In this document: positions 1 through 7,507 of the stretch, one piece after another
Layout: the number at the start of each line of letters is the position of its first letter
Position numbering within the stretch: the stretch's first letter is position 1
Assembly (NCBI GenBank): GCA_934655935.1
Contig: CAKUHJ010000038.1
Location: forward strand, 1 to 14,996
Direction: 5' to 3'
Length of the DNA stretch: 14,996 nucleotides
DNA from: an uncultured Oscillospiraceae bacterium
GTDB taxonomy: Bacteria > Bacillota > Clostridia > Oscillospirales > Oscillospiraceae
Notes under the pieces: generated by a model
What the model saw: only the letters and a program-made list of their open reading frames with translations
Told to the model about the DNA's origin: nothing
Database searches by the model: none
Made by a program: the position numbers and the translations under genes

Positions 1-623
1 GCGAGGATCTTTTCAAGCTCCTTCAAAGCGGCGGCCGGTACCACAAACCGAAGCTCGCGCGTAAGCGGCGCTTCGCTTTTCCAGCGGCGGAGCGCCAGTC
101 GGTAGCCGTCCACGGCGACGACGGTGACGGTATCCTCTCCTACCTCAAACAGGCAGCCGGTATGGATGGGCCTTGTCTGGCTTTCGCTGACTGCAAAGCT
201 TGTCCCGGAAATCATCGCCTTGAGCTCGCACTGCGGCAGCTCTATCCCCTTTTCCGAATCCACCTCCGGAAGCTCCGGATAATCGTCGGGAGAAAGAGCC
301 GTGATCGAAAAGGAGGAAATGCCGCTTTTGATGGAGACCTTCCGCTTTTCGTCCACGCTGATGCTGACGCTGTCGCCGGGAAGCATGCGGACAATGTCAA
401 AGAACAGGCGCGGCGGAAGGATGACGCACGAGCCGGTCTCTTCGATTTCGGCTGGAAGCTCGACGGTAATACCGGTTTCCAGATTATATCCAGTCAGGGA
501 AACCTTCACACCCGCGCGCAGAAACAGGCCCTCGAGCGCGTCAATGGGGCTCTTCGGCGCAACCGTCCGCGAGGCGGTGGAGATTGCCGAGACAAGAAGA
601 TTTTTTTCACAGGTAAATCTCAT
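1..623 (-). CDS. dnaN: DNA polymerase III subunit beta (sliding clamp), 5' part
   Basis: The sliding clamp encircles DNA as a dimer and tethers the replicative polymerase. Reading the minus strand from the ATG at 623 gives 207 codons without a stop, running off the left edge. The product starts MRFTCEKNLLVSAISTASR and contains the clamp pattern ALEGLFLRA, then FDIVRMLP, SISVDEKRKVSIKSG, LSPDDYPELP and VTVVAVDGYRLALR. That covers the first of three clamp domains and most of the second; the full family length is about 365-380 residues. A strong ribosome binding site (GGAAGGAG) lies 6 nt before the ATG. The gene follows dnaA on the same strand after a 230-bp spacer, the usual dnaA-dnaN order. 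The right end is certain; the 3' part lies outside the window. Confidence 0.96.
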   Translation of the reverse strand, partial: MRFTCEKNLLVSAISTASRTVAPKSPIDALEGLFLRAGVKVSLTGYNLETGITVELPAEIEETGSCVILPPRLFFDIVRMLPGDSVSISVDEKRKVSIKSGISSFSITALSPDDYPELPEVDSEKGIELPQCELKAMISGTSFAVSESQTRPIHTGCLFEVGEDTVTVVAVDGYRLALRRWKSEAPLTRELRFVVPAAALKELEKIL

Positions 624-667
624 ATCATTCTCCTTCCTCTCTTCCTAAGAGAAAGAGAGTAATCAAT

Positions 668-686
668 TAGTAGTAAAAAGCAGTAG
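668..686 (+). other. DnaA-trio-like tract (candidate origin unwinding element)
   Basis: Read 3' to 5' on the plus strand, moving away from the DnaA box at 697-705, the triplets are GAT, GAC, GAA, AAA, a one-base slip, then GAT, GAT. DnaA-trios are 3'-[G/A]A[T/N]-5' repeats that load DnaA onto a single strand next to a DnaA box. Polarity, the nearby box and the position beside dnaN agree with the B. subtilis arrangement. Unlike B. subtilis, no GC-rich block separates box and trios, and the repeat is interrupted once. Confidence 0.6.
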
Positions 687-696
687 TGGAAACTTA

Positions 697-713
697 TGTG
701 GAAAAGTGGAAAA
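697..713 (-). promoter_or_regulatory. Tandem DnaA boxes beside the trio tract
   Basis: On the minus strand, 705-697 reads TTTTCCACA (one mismatch to TTATCCACA) and 713-705 reads TTTTCCACT (two mismatches), nearly back to back. A third GTGGAAA core lies at 686-692. Both boxes point toward the trio tract at 668-686, as expected for boxes that nucleate the unwinding filament. Confidence 0.65.
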
Positions 714-736
714 ACTGCAGAAGTACAAAGGCTTTT

Positions 737-745
737 TTATCCACA
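737..745 (+). promoter_or_regulatory. Consensus DnaA box
   Basis: TTATCCACA on the plus strand is an exact match to the high-affinity DnaA box. It lies inside the dnaA-dnaN spacer, opposite in orientation to the tandem boxes at 697-713. Confidence 0.85.
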
Positions 746-769
746 GGGTCGTGGGGAGAAAAAAGAAGG

Positions 770-778
770 TTCTCCACA
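770..778 (+). promoter_or_regulatory. Near-consensus DnaA box
   Basis: TTCTCCACA differs from the consensus by one base. It has the same orientation as the perfect box at 737-745, about three helical turns away. Confidence 0.55.
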
Positions 779-832
779 CGCGGATCTGTGAAACAGCCGT
801 TTGGCAGAAATAAACAGGGAGTGTCTGTGAAT

Positions 833-853
833 TCCACAGGCGCCTGTGGACAA
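833..853. promoter_or_regulatory. 18-bp palindrome overlapping a DnaA box, just after dnaA
   Basis: Positions 833-850 read TCCACAGGCGCCTGTGGA, a perfect palindrome. Its right arm overlaps a minus-strand DnaA box TTGTCCACA (853-845, one mismatch), and its left arm carries an opposed CCACA core. The site begins 1 nt past the dnaA stop. There is no T-run on either side, so a simple intrinsic terminator is unlikely. A paired DnaA-box element fits better. Confidence 0.6.
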
Positions 854-2167
854 TCAGAGCCTACTGTTGATGTTCGAGGTGATGTCCCGCACGTTATCCT
901 GAATCGCGGAGGTACGATCCTGCAGCAGAAGCTCAATTTTCCGGATGGAATGGATGACCGTGGAATGATCGCGCCCGAATTCCCGGCCGATATCCGGAAG
1001 GGAGAGGTTTGTCATCTTCCGGATCAGATACATGGAGAGCTGCCGCGCCTCCGCGGTGTTCTTGTTTTTCTGCGTGCCGCGGAGCACCTGCTCCTCAATT
1101 CCGTAGAAGCGGCAGACCTCGGAGATAATCAGCGCAGGCGTCGGCAGATTTTCTGTCTTTTCCTTGTACATATCCCGGATGGCGCGCGCAACGTTGGATA
1201 CCTCAAGCTCCATGCCGTCGAGCTCATGATAGGCAAGAATCTTTTTAACTGTTCCTTCGATCTGGCGGATGTTGGTGGTGATGTTCTCTGCAATGTAGTC
1301 GCACACATCGTCCGGCAGGCAGAGCCCCAGACTCATGGCCTTGTTCTTGATGATGGCCATACGGGTTTCATAGTCCGGCGGCTCAATATCTGCGAGAAGG
1401 CCCCATTCAAAGCGGGTTTTCAGCCGGTCCTCCAGACGGAGCATTTCGTGGGGCGGGCGGTCCGCCGTAAGAACAATCTGGCGGTGGTTTTCGTAGAGGT
1501 TATTGAAGGTATGGAAGAATTCCTCCTGCGTGGAGTCCTTGCCGGCGATGAACTGAATATCGTCCATCAGAAACAGGTCCGCGCCGCGGTATTTGTTCCG
1601 GAACTCCATGTTCCGCCCTTCCTGCAGGGCTGCGATCAGCTCGTTTGTAAACTGGTCGCCTTTGATATAGACAATGTTGAAGTCCGGATGCTCCTGGTGC
1701 ACCACGGAGGCAATGGCGTACAGAAGGTGGGTTTTTCCAAGGCCGGAGGGGCCGTAGATAAAAAGCGGGTTGTAGGTTTCTGCCGGATTGTTGGAAACGG
1801 AGAGCGCGGCGGCGTGCGCAAAGCGGTTCGAGGAGCCGACGACGAAATTATCGAAGGTGAACTGCGGGTTGAATTCAATAAATTCCGGCTTTTTCCGGGA
1901 CGAGCGGTAGGCGCCGATCTGCGTATCGTCCAGCACCTCAAGGGTTACGCTTGTGTGGAAGAGCTCCTGCATGGCCTCCTGGATATAGCCGCTGCAGCGA
2001 AGAAGAATGATGTCCTTGCGGAAGGTGGTGGGGGAATAGAGAACGAGCTTCTGGTCGGTCAGCTCGAGAATCTCCGCATCGTCAAACCAGGTGGAGACGA
2101 CCTGCGGAGTGAGCCTGGCTTCCATGTGGCCGAGAATCTTGGCCCAGACATAGGCGGAGGAATACAT
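854..2167 (-). CDS. dnaA: Chromosomal replication initiator DnaA
   Basis: DnaA binds DnaA boxes at the origin, oligomerises with ATP and opens the duplex. The 437-residue product has domain I at about 1-75, a very short linker (about 76-98), and an AAA+ domain with Walker A GPSGLGKT (139-146) and Walker B FLMDDIQ (199-205). Domain IV carries the signature GREFGRDHSTVIHSIRKIE (394-412). The length is near the family norm of about 440-450, the short side reflecting the reduced linker. The start at 2167 is supported by AAAGGAG 6 nt upstream and by a sigma-A-type promoter further up. It is followed by the oriC-like spacer and dnaN. DnaA boxes upstream of the promoter suggest autoregulation, as known in other bacteria. 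Identity is essentially certain. Confidence 0.98.
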   Translation of the reverse strand: MYSSAYVWAKILGHMEARLTPQVVSTWFDDAEILELTDQKLVLYSPTTFRKDIILLRCSGYIQEAMQELFHTSVTLEVLDDTQIGAYRSSRKKPEFIEFNPQFTFDNFVVGSSNRFAHAAALSVSNNPAETYNPLFIYGPSGLGKTHLLYAIASVVHQEHPDFNIVYIKGDQFTNELIAALQEGRNMEFRNKYRGADLFLMDDIQFIAGKDSTQEEFFHTFNNLYENHRQIVLTADRPPHEMLRLEDRLKTRFEWGLLADIEPPDYETRMAIIKNKAMSLGLCLPDDVCDYIAENITTNIRQIEGTVKKILAYHELDGMELEVSNVARAIRDMYKEKTENLPTPALIISEVCRFYGIEEQVLRGTQKNKNTAEARQLSMYLIRKMTNLSLPDIGREFGRDHSTVIHSIRKIELLLQDRTSAIQDNVRDITSNINSRL

Positions 2168-2214
2168 AGAAAACTCCTTTCTGCGGGAGAAAATACAAAT
2201 ACGAAATTCACTCT

Positions 2215-2243
2215 ATTTTAGCACAGAAGCACGTTCTTTTCAA
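2215..2243 (-). promoter_or_regulatory. dnaA promoter
   Basis: On the minus strand, TTGAAA (2243-2238) and TAAAAT (2220-2215) are separated by 17 nt. The -10 is preceded by TGTGC, giving an extended -10 (TGC). It lies about 48 nt before the dnaA start. An inverted repeat, GTTCTT-TTC-AAGAAC (2233-2247), overlaps the -35. Confidence 0.75.
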
Positions 2244-2258
2244 GAACATACTATATTA

Positions 2259-2279
2259 TAATCCACAGGCTGTGGATAA
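2259..2279. promoter_or_regulatory. Head-to-head DnaA-box pair between dnaA and rsmF promoters
   Basis: A plus-strand box TAATCCACA (2259-2267, one mismatch) faces a perfect minus-strand TTATCCACA (2279-2271). Together they contain the 17-bp palindrome ATCCACAGGCTGTGGAT (2261-2277). The pair lies 15 nt upstream of the dnaA -35 and 8 nt upstream of the proposed rsmF -35, so DnaA bound here could affect both divergent promoters. It may also be the second half of a bipartite oriC. Confidence 0.8.
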
Positions 2280-2287
2280 ATTTTTGC

Positions 2288-2316
2288 TTTTCATTTTCTC
2301 ACAAATGCAATATAAT
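2288..2316 (+). promoter_or_regulatory. Promoter of the rsmF-wal operon
   Basis: TTTTCA (2288-2293) and a perfect TATAAT (2311-2316) are separated by 17 nt. It lies 33 nt before the rsmF start. This is the only promoter proposed here without TG in the extended -10 position. Confidence 0.6.
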
Positions 2317-2349
2317 AAAATGAACAATTATTTTTCAGGAGGCTCCGCC

Positions 2350-3693
2350 ATGCTCCCGGAGGGCTTTGAAAAAAGAATGCGGGCGCTGCTCGGTTCGGAA
2401 TATGACGCGTTTTTGCAGAGCCTGGAAGCGCCCGTGCATACAGGCCTTCGCCTGAATCCGCTAAAAAAGGCGGATATGTCGCTGCTGGACCGCTTCTGTA
2501 CGGGAAGGATTCCCTGGTGTCCGACCGGCTTTTTCTGCGACATGACGGCAAGGCCCGGTCTGTCCGTGCTCCATGAGGCGGGGCTTTATTATCTGCAGGA
2601 GCCAAGCGCAATGGCGCCGGCGGAGCTGCTGGACGTGCAGCCGGGGCAGCGCGTTCTGGACCTTTGCGCGGCGCCTGGAGGAAAGAGCACGCAGCTTGCC
2701 GGGAAGATGAAGGGGCGCGGGCTTCTTGTCTGCAATGAAATTCATCCGAAGCGCGCGCAGATTCTTTCCTCCAATCTTGAGCGGCTTGGCGTTTCCAACG
2801 CACTGGTGCTGAACGCGCACCCGGGCGAGCTTGCACGAAGATTTCCAGAGTATTTTGACCGCATTCTGGTCGACGCGCCATGCTCCGGAGAGGGTATGTT
2901 CCGCAAGGAGCAGGCGGCCGTGGACGGCTGGACGGAAAAGACAAACGAAAGTTGCGCGTCCCGGCAGAGGGAAATCCTCTCCTGCGCGGCGCAGATGCTG
3001 AAGCCCGGCGGCCGGCTGGTCTATTCGACGTGTACGTTTTCCCCTGTTGAAAACGAGGGCGTCATATCTGAATTTCTGCTTGCGCACGAGGATTTTTCCG
3101 TCGTAAAAATAGAGGGGCTTCCGTTTTCGCCGGGAAGGCCGGACTGGATTGTAAACCCCGCGTCCGGAATTGAGCAGACATTCCGCCTCTGGCCGCATCT
3201 GCTTGCAGGGGAGGGGCATTATGCGGCGGTCCTTTGCCGGGCGGACGGGCAGGCAGCGCACGCGCCGGTCGCGGCGGAGCCGGAAGCGCCCCTTCCGGCG
3301 GCGCTTAAGGAATTCTGCCGCGCATCAGGCGCGGCGCTTCCGGAGGGGAAGGCGGTTCTTTTTGGAGAGCGCGTCTATCTCTGCCCGGAGCAGACGCCGT
3401 CTTTGCGGGGCCTGCGCGTGCTGCGGGCGGGTCTTGAGCTGGGGCAGCTGAAAAAGGGCCGCTTTGAGCCCGCGCATGCATGGGCCCATTGGCTGGAAGA
3501 AGCCGCGCAGAACGTTGATTTTTCTGCTTCCGACGAGGCGCTCCGGCGCTATATGGCAGGAAATGTTCTGCAGGGCGCGCAGGAGGGCTGGGCGCTGGTG
3601 CGGGTGGAGGGCCTGGGTCTTGGCTGGGTCAAGGGCTCCGGCGGACAGCTGAAAAACCACTATCCGAAGGCGCTTCGGCGAGAGGGAGGATAA
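2350..3693 (+). CDS. rsmF: RsmF-type RNA (cytosine-5) methyltransferase
   Basis: The 447-residue protein belongs to the NOL1/NOP2/Sun family, which transfers methyl from S-adenosylmethionine to C5 of cytosine in RNA. Motifs are the SAM-binding CAAPGGKS (106-113), DAPCSGEGMF with Cys178, and STCTF with Cys228. The two cysteines match the release and catalytic pair of m5C enzymes. The C-terminal part (about 290-447) fits the RsmF-type RNA-binding extension. The ATG at 2350 is preferred over upstream in-frame ATGs because AGGAGG (2337-2342) sits 7 nt before it and the region further up is promoter. It is divergent from dnaA and its stop is 2 nt from walR, whose ribosome binding site lies inside this gene, so translation is probably coupled. 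The exact rRNA target cannot be read from sequence. Confidence 0.88.
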   Translation: MLPEGFEKRMRALLGSEYDAFLQSLEAPVHTGLRLNPLKKADMSLLDRFCTGRIPWCPTGFFCDMTARPGLSVLHEAGLYYLQEPSAMAPAELLDVQPGQRVLDLCAAPGGKSTQLAGKMKGRGLLVCNEIHPKRAQILSSNLERLGVSNALVLNAHPGELARRFPEYFDRILVDAPCSGEGMFRKEQAAVDGWTEKTNESCASRQREILSCAAQMLKPGGRLVYSTCTFSPVENEGVISEFLLAHEDFSVVKIEGLPFSPGRPDWIVNPASGIEQTFRLWPHLLAGEGHYAAVLCRADGQAAHAPVAAEPEAPLPAALKEFCRASGAALPEGKAVLFGERVYLCPEQTPSLRGLRVLRAGLELGQLKKGRFEPAHAWAHWLEEAAQNVDFSASDEALRRYMAGNVLQGAQEGWALVRVEGLGLGWVKGSGGQLKNHYPKALRREGG

Positions 3694-3695
3694 AC

Positions 3696-4397
3696 ATGGA
3701 GAAAACTGTACTGATTATTGAGGATGAGCGCGCAATCGTGGAAATCCTGAAATTCAACCTTCAGCGCGAGGGCTACCGCACGCTGGAGGCGCTGGACGGA
3801 GAGGCCGGGCTTGCGCTTGCGCGCAGGGCGGATGCGGACCTGATTCTTCTGGACGTCATGCTGCCGAAGATGAACGGCTTTGACATCTGTGAAACGCTCC
3901 GGAAGGAGAATAATCCGGTACCGATCATCATGCTGACCGCACGCGAGGAGGAAACCGACAAGGTCTTCGGCCTGGAATGCGGCGCGGACGATTATATGAC
4001 GAAGCCGTTTTCCATGAAGGAGCTGATGGCAAGAGTCCGGGCCAATATGCGCCGGCGCGCGATCGACGCGGCGCCGGCGGCGGCGCAGCCGGCAAAGCTT
4101 TTACGCGCGGGCGACATTACGATTGACACGGAGCGCTTTCTTGTGCAGAAGGGAAGCATGCCGCTCGAGCTGACGCAGAAGGAATACGATCTTCTGGTCT
4201 ATCTGATCCGCGAGCGCGGAACCGTCTTTTCCAGGGAAGCGCTGATGCAGAAGGTCTGGAATTACGACTATTACGGGGATATGAGAACCGTGGACGTCAC
4301 CATCCGGCGGCTGCGGGAAAAAATTGAGGATGATCCGGGGAAGGCACAGCGGATTCTGACCCGGCGCGGCGTGGGCTACTATTACGCGGCGGAGTAA
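3696..4397 (+). CDS. walR: Two-component response regulator WalR (YycF/PhoP type)
   Basis: This 233-residue OmpR/PhoB-family regulator has an N-terminal receiver domain with acidic residues E9 and D10, phospho-acceptor D53 (LLDVMLP), T81 and K103 (TKPF). A C-terminal winged-helix DNA-binding domain spans about 135-230. In Bacillota WalR controls autolysins and cell-wall turnover and is usually essential. The WalR assignment rests on context: a HAMP-PAS histidine kinase follows, then YycH- and YycI-like genes, all next to dnaA. The receiver alone could equally be called PhoP. The start is set by GGGAGG at 3684-3689 within the rsmF end. A 34-nt gap separates it from walK. Confidence 0.9.
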   Translation: MEKTVLIIEDERAIVEILKFNLQREGYRTLEALDGEAGLALARRADADLILLDVMLPKMNGFDICETLRKENNPVPIIMLTAREEETDKVFGLECGADDYMTKPFSMKELMARVRANMRRRAIDAAPAAAQPAKLLRAGDITIDTERFLVQKGSMPLELTQKEYDLLVYLIRERGTVFSREALMQKVWNYDYYGDMRTVDVTIRRLREKIEDDPGKAQRILTRRGVGYYYAAE

Positions 4398-4431
4398 ACG
4401 CCGGAACGGACAGAGGAAGGAGGGCGGCCCT

Positions 4432-6171
4432 ATGCGCTCGCTTCGGATGAAGATGGTCATGATCATGATTATCCTGATTATCGCGGTGATGCTGAGCATC
4501 GGCGCGTTCCTCATCGGCGGTGTAGGAGACTTCTATGTTTCCGAATTCTATACGCAGATGGAAAATACGTTTTCTCCGGAATTCATTCTGCAGCTGCAGG
4601 CGCTCTCCGCACAGGAGCAGGCGCCGGCCAGGATGAAGGAGCTTCTTATGGCGCAGGCGGGGCTTTCAATCGATCTTGCAAGCAGAAACGTCTATATTCT
4701 CGACCGTAGCGGCACGGTGCTTGACAGCTCGGACGGAAAAACCAGCGTCAGGATGACGCAGAACCTTCTGACGGCCATGAACGGGGAGGTGGGCATGCAG
4801 AGCGCCGTAACCGATGATTTCATGGACCTGGCCATTCCGGTTGAAAACGAGGCTTCCTACAGCATTGTATACATTCTGGACGACCGGGATACGGTCAACG
4901 CGCTCACGGGCGAGCTCCTGGGCATCATTATCCGCGCGCTCGGGCTGGGCCTTGTGATCTGCGTGGGGCTTTCTTTTTTGCTGGCGCAGATTCTCATTAC
5001 GCCGATCCGGGCGCTGACCGTCGGTACCAGGCAGGTCGCCGCAGGAGATTTTTCCCAGCGCCTGCCGGTTGAGGGCCGGGACGAAATCGGCGATCTGACC
5101 CAGAACTTCAACTACATGGCAAAGGTGCTTGAGGATACCATTTCTGAAGCGGAGAATGAACGGAACAAGCTTTCTACGCTGTTTCTGCATATGACGGACG
5201 GCGTGGTCGCCTTTTCGGCGGCCGGAGCCGTCATCCACTACAATCCTGCGGCAGTTCAGATGCTGAACAGAAAGCTGGATGAGACGGTTACCTTCGATGC
5301 GCTTTTTTCCTCCGAAGCAGAGCTGGATACGCTTTTGACGCTGAAGAGGCCTCAGTATGTGGAGGCGCAGAAGACGGTCGGCGAGCGGGAGCTGGAGCTC
5401 TTTATGGCACCGTTTTCCTCCGACCAGACGCAGGGCGGCGTGCTTGTGGTCATTCATGATGTGACGGAGCAGAGGAAAAGCGAGCAGTCCAGGCGGGAAT
5501 TTGTCGCGAACGTCTCCCACGAGCTCAGAACGCCGTTGACGAACATCAAGTCCTATGCCGAGACCATTGTGGATACGGGCGACGAGCTTCCGCCCGAGCT
5601 TCGCCAGAGCTTTATGAACGTTATCATCGGCGAGGCGGACCGGATGACCCGGATTGTGCAGGACCTGCTGACGCTCAGCAAAATCGATTACGGAAAGATG
5701 GAGATGAACATCTCGCGCTTTTCATTTTTGAAGGCGGTACAGAACGTCTACCAGGCGGCGCTTCTGAACGCGCAGCAGAATCATGGTCATACGCTGACGC
5801 TGACGGCGGACGGCGAAATTCCGGACGTCAGCGGAGACCGCGAGCGGATCGAGCAGGTGATTATGAACATTGTCTCCAACTCCATCAAGTACACGCCGGA
5901 CGGCGGAAAAATCGAAATGCACGTCGGCACGGCGGGCAAGAACGTATTTGTGCGGATTCAGGATAACGGCATCGGTATTCCGGAAAAGGATCTGCCGCAT
6001 CTGTTTGACCGGTTCTACCGCGTGGACAAGGCGCGCTCGCGCGAATCCGGCGGAACCGGCCTGGGCCTTTCCATTGCCCGGGAAATTCTGAACCAGCACA
6101 AGGGCAACATTACGATTGACTCGGTTTACGGGCAGGGCACGAGCGTGACCATCACGCTGCCGCGCGCGTAG
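4432..6171 (+). CDS. walK: Sensor histidine kinase WalK
   Basis: This 579-residue membrane kinase should phosphorylate the preceding regulator. TM1 lies at about 7-30, an extracellular region at about 31-160, TM2 at about 163-190, HAMP at about 190-242 and a PAS domain at about 245-345. HisKA follows with the phospho-acceptor His363 in VSHELRTP. The ATPase domain has the N-box NIVSNSIKYTPDG (from 479), G1 DNGIGI (511-516) and G2 GGTGLGLS (540-547). This order and length are those of WalK/VicK in Bacillota. The start is supported by AAGGAGGG (4417-4424), 7 nt before the ATG. It lies in an operon between walR and the YycH-like gene (25-nt gap). In B. subtilis WalK activity is modulated by YycH and YycI through the membrane. 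Confidence 0.94.
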   Translation: MRSLRMKMVMIMIILIIAVMLSIGAFLIGGVGDFYVSEFYTQMENTFSPEFILQLQALSAQEQAPARMKELLMAQAGLSIDLASRNVYILDRSGTVLDSSDGKTSVRMTQNLLTAMNGEVGMQSAVTDDFMDLAIPVENEASYSIVYILDDRDTVNALTGELLGIIIRALGLGLVICVGLSFLLAQILITPIRALTVGTRQVAAGDFSQRLPVEGRDEIGDLTQNFNYMAKVLEDTISEAENERNKLSTLFLHMTDGVVAFSAAGAVIHYNPAAVQMLNRKLDETVTFDALFSSEAELDTLLTLKRPQYVEAQKTVGERELELFMAPFSSDQTQGGVLVVIHDVTEQRKSEQSRREFVANVSHELRTPLTNIKSYAETIVDTGDELPPELRQSFMNVIIGEADRMTRIVQDLLTLSKIDYGKMEMNISRFSFLKAVQNVYQAALLNAQQNHGHTLTLTADGEIPDVSGDRERIEQVIMNIVSNSIKYTPDGGKIEMHVGTAGKNVFVRIQDNGIGIPEKDLPHLFDRFYRVDKARSRESGGTGLGLSIAREILNQHKGNITIDSVYGQGTSVTITLPRA

Positions 6172-6196
6172 GCTGCAGGAAGGGAGGACCGGAAGA

Positions 6197-7486
6197 GTGA
6201 GGAAAAAGCTTCTGGAGTTTTTAAAAAGTCTTCTGCTTCTGCTTCTGATTCCGGTCATCCTGACGCTGACGCTGATGGCGATGCCGGAACGGATTCTGAC
6301 GCAGACGCCGTGGCTTGCATCGGTTCTCAGGCCGTTTGCGGGATTGTTCGAGCTCGACGAGGCGGAGCTGACGTATACGGAGCCGGCGTCCGCCTCGACG
6401 CTGGTAACGGGCGCGGCGCAGCCGGTTGCCATCGTTCTGCGCATGCCGGAGGGGCAGAGCAGTCTTCAGTACAGCTTTTCAAAGCTGGATACGGCCTATG
6501 AGCAGCTTGGAAGCCTGCTTGCGAAGGCGCTGGATACCGCGGATGCGGAGACGGCTGAGGAATGCGAGGAACAGGCGCTTTATGACGCGATCGCCGGCGG
6601 GAGCAGCGTCTGCTTCCGCTTTCCGTGCGAGCTGCCGCCGCAGCTTCTTGGCGCGTGGCTGAAGGTCCGCGCGCCGGAGCAGGACGGCGCGCAATGGTAT
6701 GTGCTGCTGCAGAAGCAGGAGCAGACGGAGCTGTACCTGCTTGGAAAGCAGTGCATCCGTTACCGGACGGAGCTCCGACGGCAGGCGCTTTCCGACGCGC
6801 TGCAGCTCAGCGTGCCGGATGGCAGCAGCCTGGCGCTGGAGCATACGCAGGGCGCGAGTGCGGCGCTGGATGCGATGAGCGTGATTTCGCCGGACGCGCC
6901 GGAGGTTTTTACGGCTGCGGCGGAAAATCCCTGCGATGTGCGCTTTGTCTCCGCGCTTGCAAGCAAGCTTGGCTTTAACCCCTATGCGGACACCCGCTAT
7001 ACGGACGCCGGCGGCACAACCTTCTTTACGGAGACGGACAGCATTCTTTCCGTTTCCGCGCAGGGACTTCTGACGCTACGCGTCAACCAGCCGCAGGAGC
7101 GCTTTGAAAGCGCGCTTGCGGAGCTTCCGGAGCAGGTGGAAACGGTCCGGGAGCTTTTGAGTGAGCTGACGGCTGAATGCATCGGGGAGGCGCGGCTTTA
7201 TCTGAGCAGCTGCTTTGTACGCGACGGGCGCACGGTGTGCCGGTTTTCGTATTATCTGGACGGCATTGAGATCGCCTCCGGCGGCACGGCGGCAGAGGCG
7301 GTTTTTGAGGGGAAAAATCTGATTCAGCTGCAGCTTCTGCTCAGAAGCTACCGGGAAACGACGGATTCGCCCCGGCTTCTTCCGCCGGAGCAGGCGGCGG
7401 CTGGGCTCACTGCGCGCAGCGAGCTTCGGCTTTTGTATGTGGACGATGGGACGGATACGCTTCGCGTAAACTGGATGTATAAGTAA
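6197..7486 (+). CDS. YycH-like regulator of WalK, membrane anchored
   Basis: The 429-residue protein has a single N-terminal membrane segment (about residues 8-29, LLLLLLIPVILTLTLMAM) followed by a large, presumably extracellular domain. No enzymatic motif is visible. Family assignment rests on position directly after walK, size and topology. In B. subtilis YycH and YycI are both single-pass proteins that adjust WalK activity. Sequence similarity to known YycH is weak by eye, so this is a synteny-based call. It starts with GTG at 6197, with GGGAGG (6182-6187) 9 nt upstream and a 25-nt gap from walK. The ectodomain is rich in Leu, Ala and Glu. Confidence 0.6.
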   Translation: MRKKLLEFLKSLLLLLLIPVILTLTLMAMPERILTQTPWLASVLRPFAGLFELDEAELTYTEPASASTLVTGAAQPVAIVLRMPEGQSSLQYSFSKLDTAYEQLGSLLAKALDTADAETAEECEEQALYDAIAGGSSVCFRFPCELPPQLLGAWLKVRAPEQDGAQWYVLLQKQEQTELYLLGKQCIRYRTELRRQALSDALQLSVPDGSSLALEHTQGASAALDAMSVISPDAPEVFTAAAENPCDVRFVSALASKLGFNPYADTRYTDAGGTTFFTETDSILSVSAQGLLTLRVNQPQERFESALAELPEQVETVRELLSELTAECIGEARLYLSSCFVRDGRTVCRFSYYLDGIEIASGGTAAEAVFEGKNLIQLQLLLRSYRETTDSPRLLPPEQAAAGLTARSELRLLYVDDGTDTLRVNWMYK

Positions 7487-7507
7487 GCACGGGGAGAGAC
7501 GAGAGGC

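Larger units (their letters stand above)
624..853. other. dnaA-dnaN intergenic spacer, probable oriC unwinding half
   Basis: This 230-bp spacer has no supportable gene. It holds at least five DnaA-box-like 9-mers in both orientations (697-713, 737-745, 770-778, 845-853), an 18-bp perfect palindrome (833-850) and an AT-rich tract with DnaA-trio-like triplets (668-686) on the dnaN side. In Bacillus subtilis the origin unwinds in the corresponding dnaA-dnaN spacer, close to dnaN. The arrangement here matches in order and orientation. The assignment as the DNA-unwinding half of oriC is inferred from this and has not been tested. Confidence 0.8.

Noticed and set aside
686..2221. A 511-codon plus-strand open frame opposite dnaA.
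   Set aside because: It is a shadow of dnaA on the other strand: no ribosome binding site, no recognisable domain, and it crosses the origin-like spacer and the dnaA promoter.
2233..2247. GTTCTT-TTC-AAGAAC considered as an operator for a known repressor.
   Set aside because: It overlaps the dnaA -35 and matches no operator I can name. It is recorded with the promoter only.
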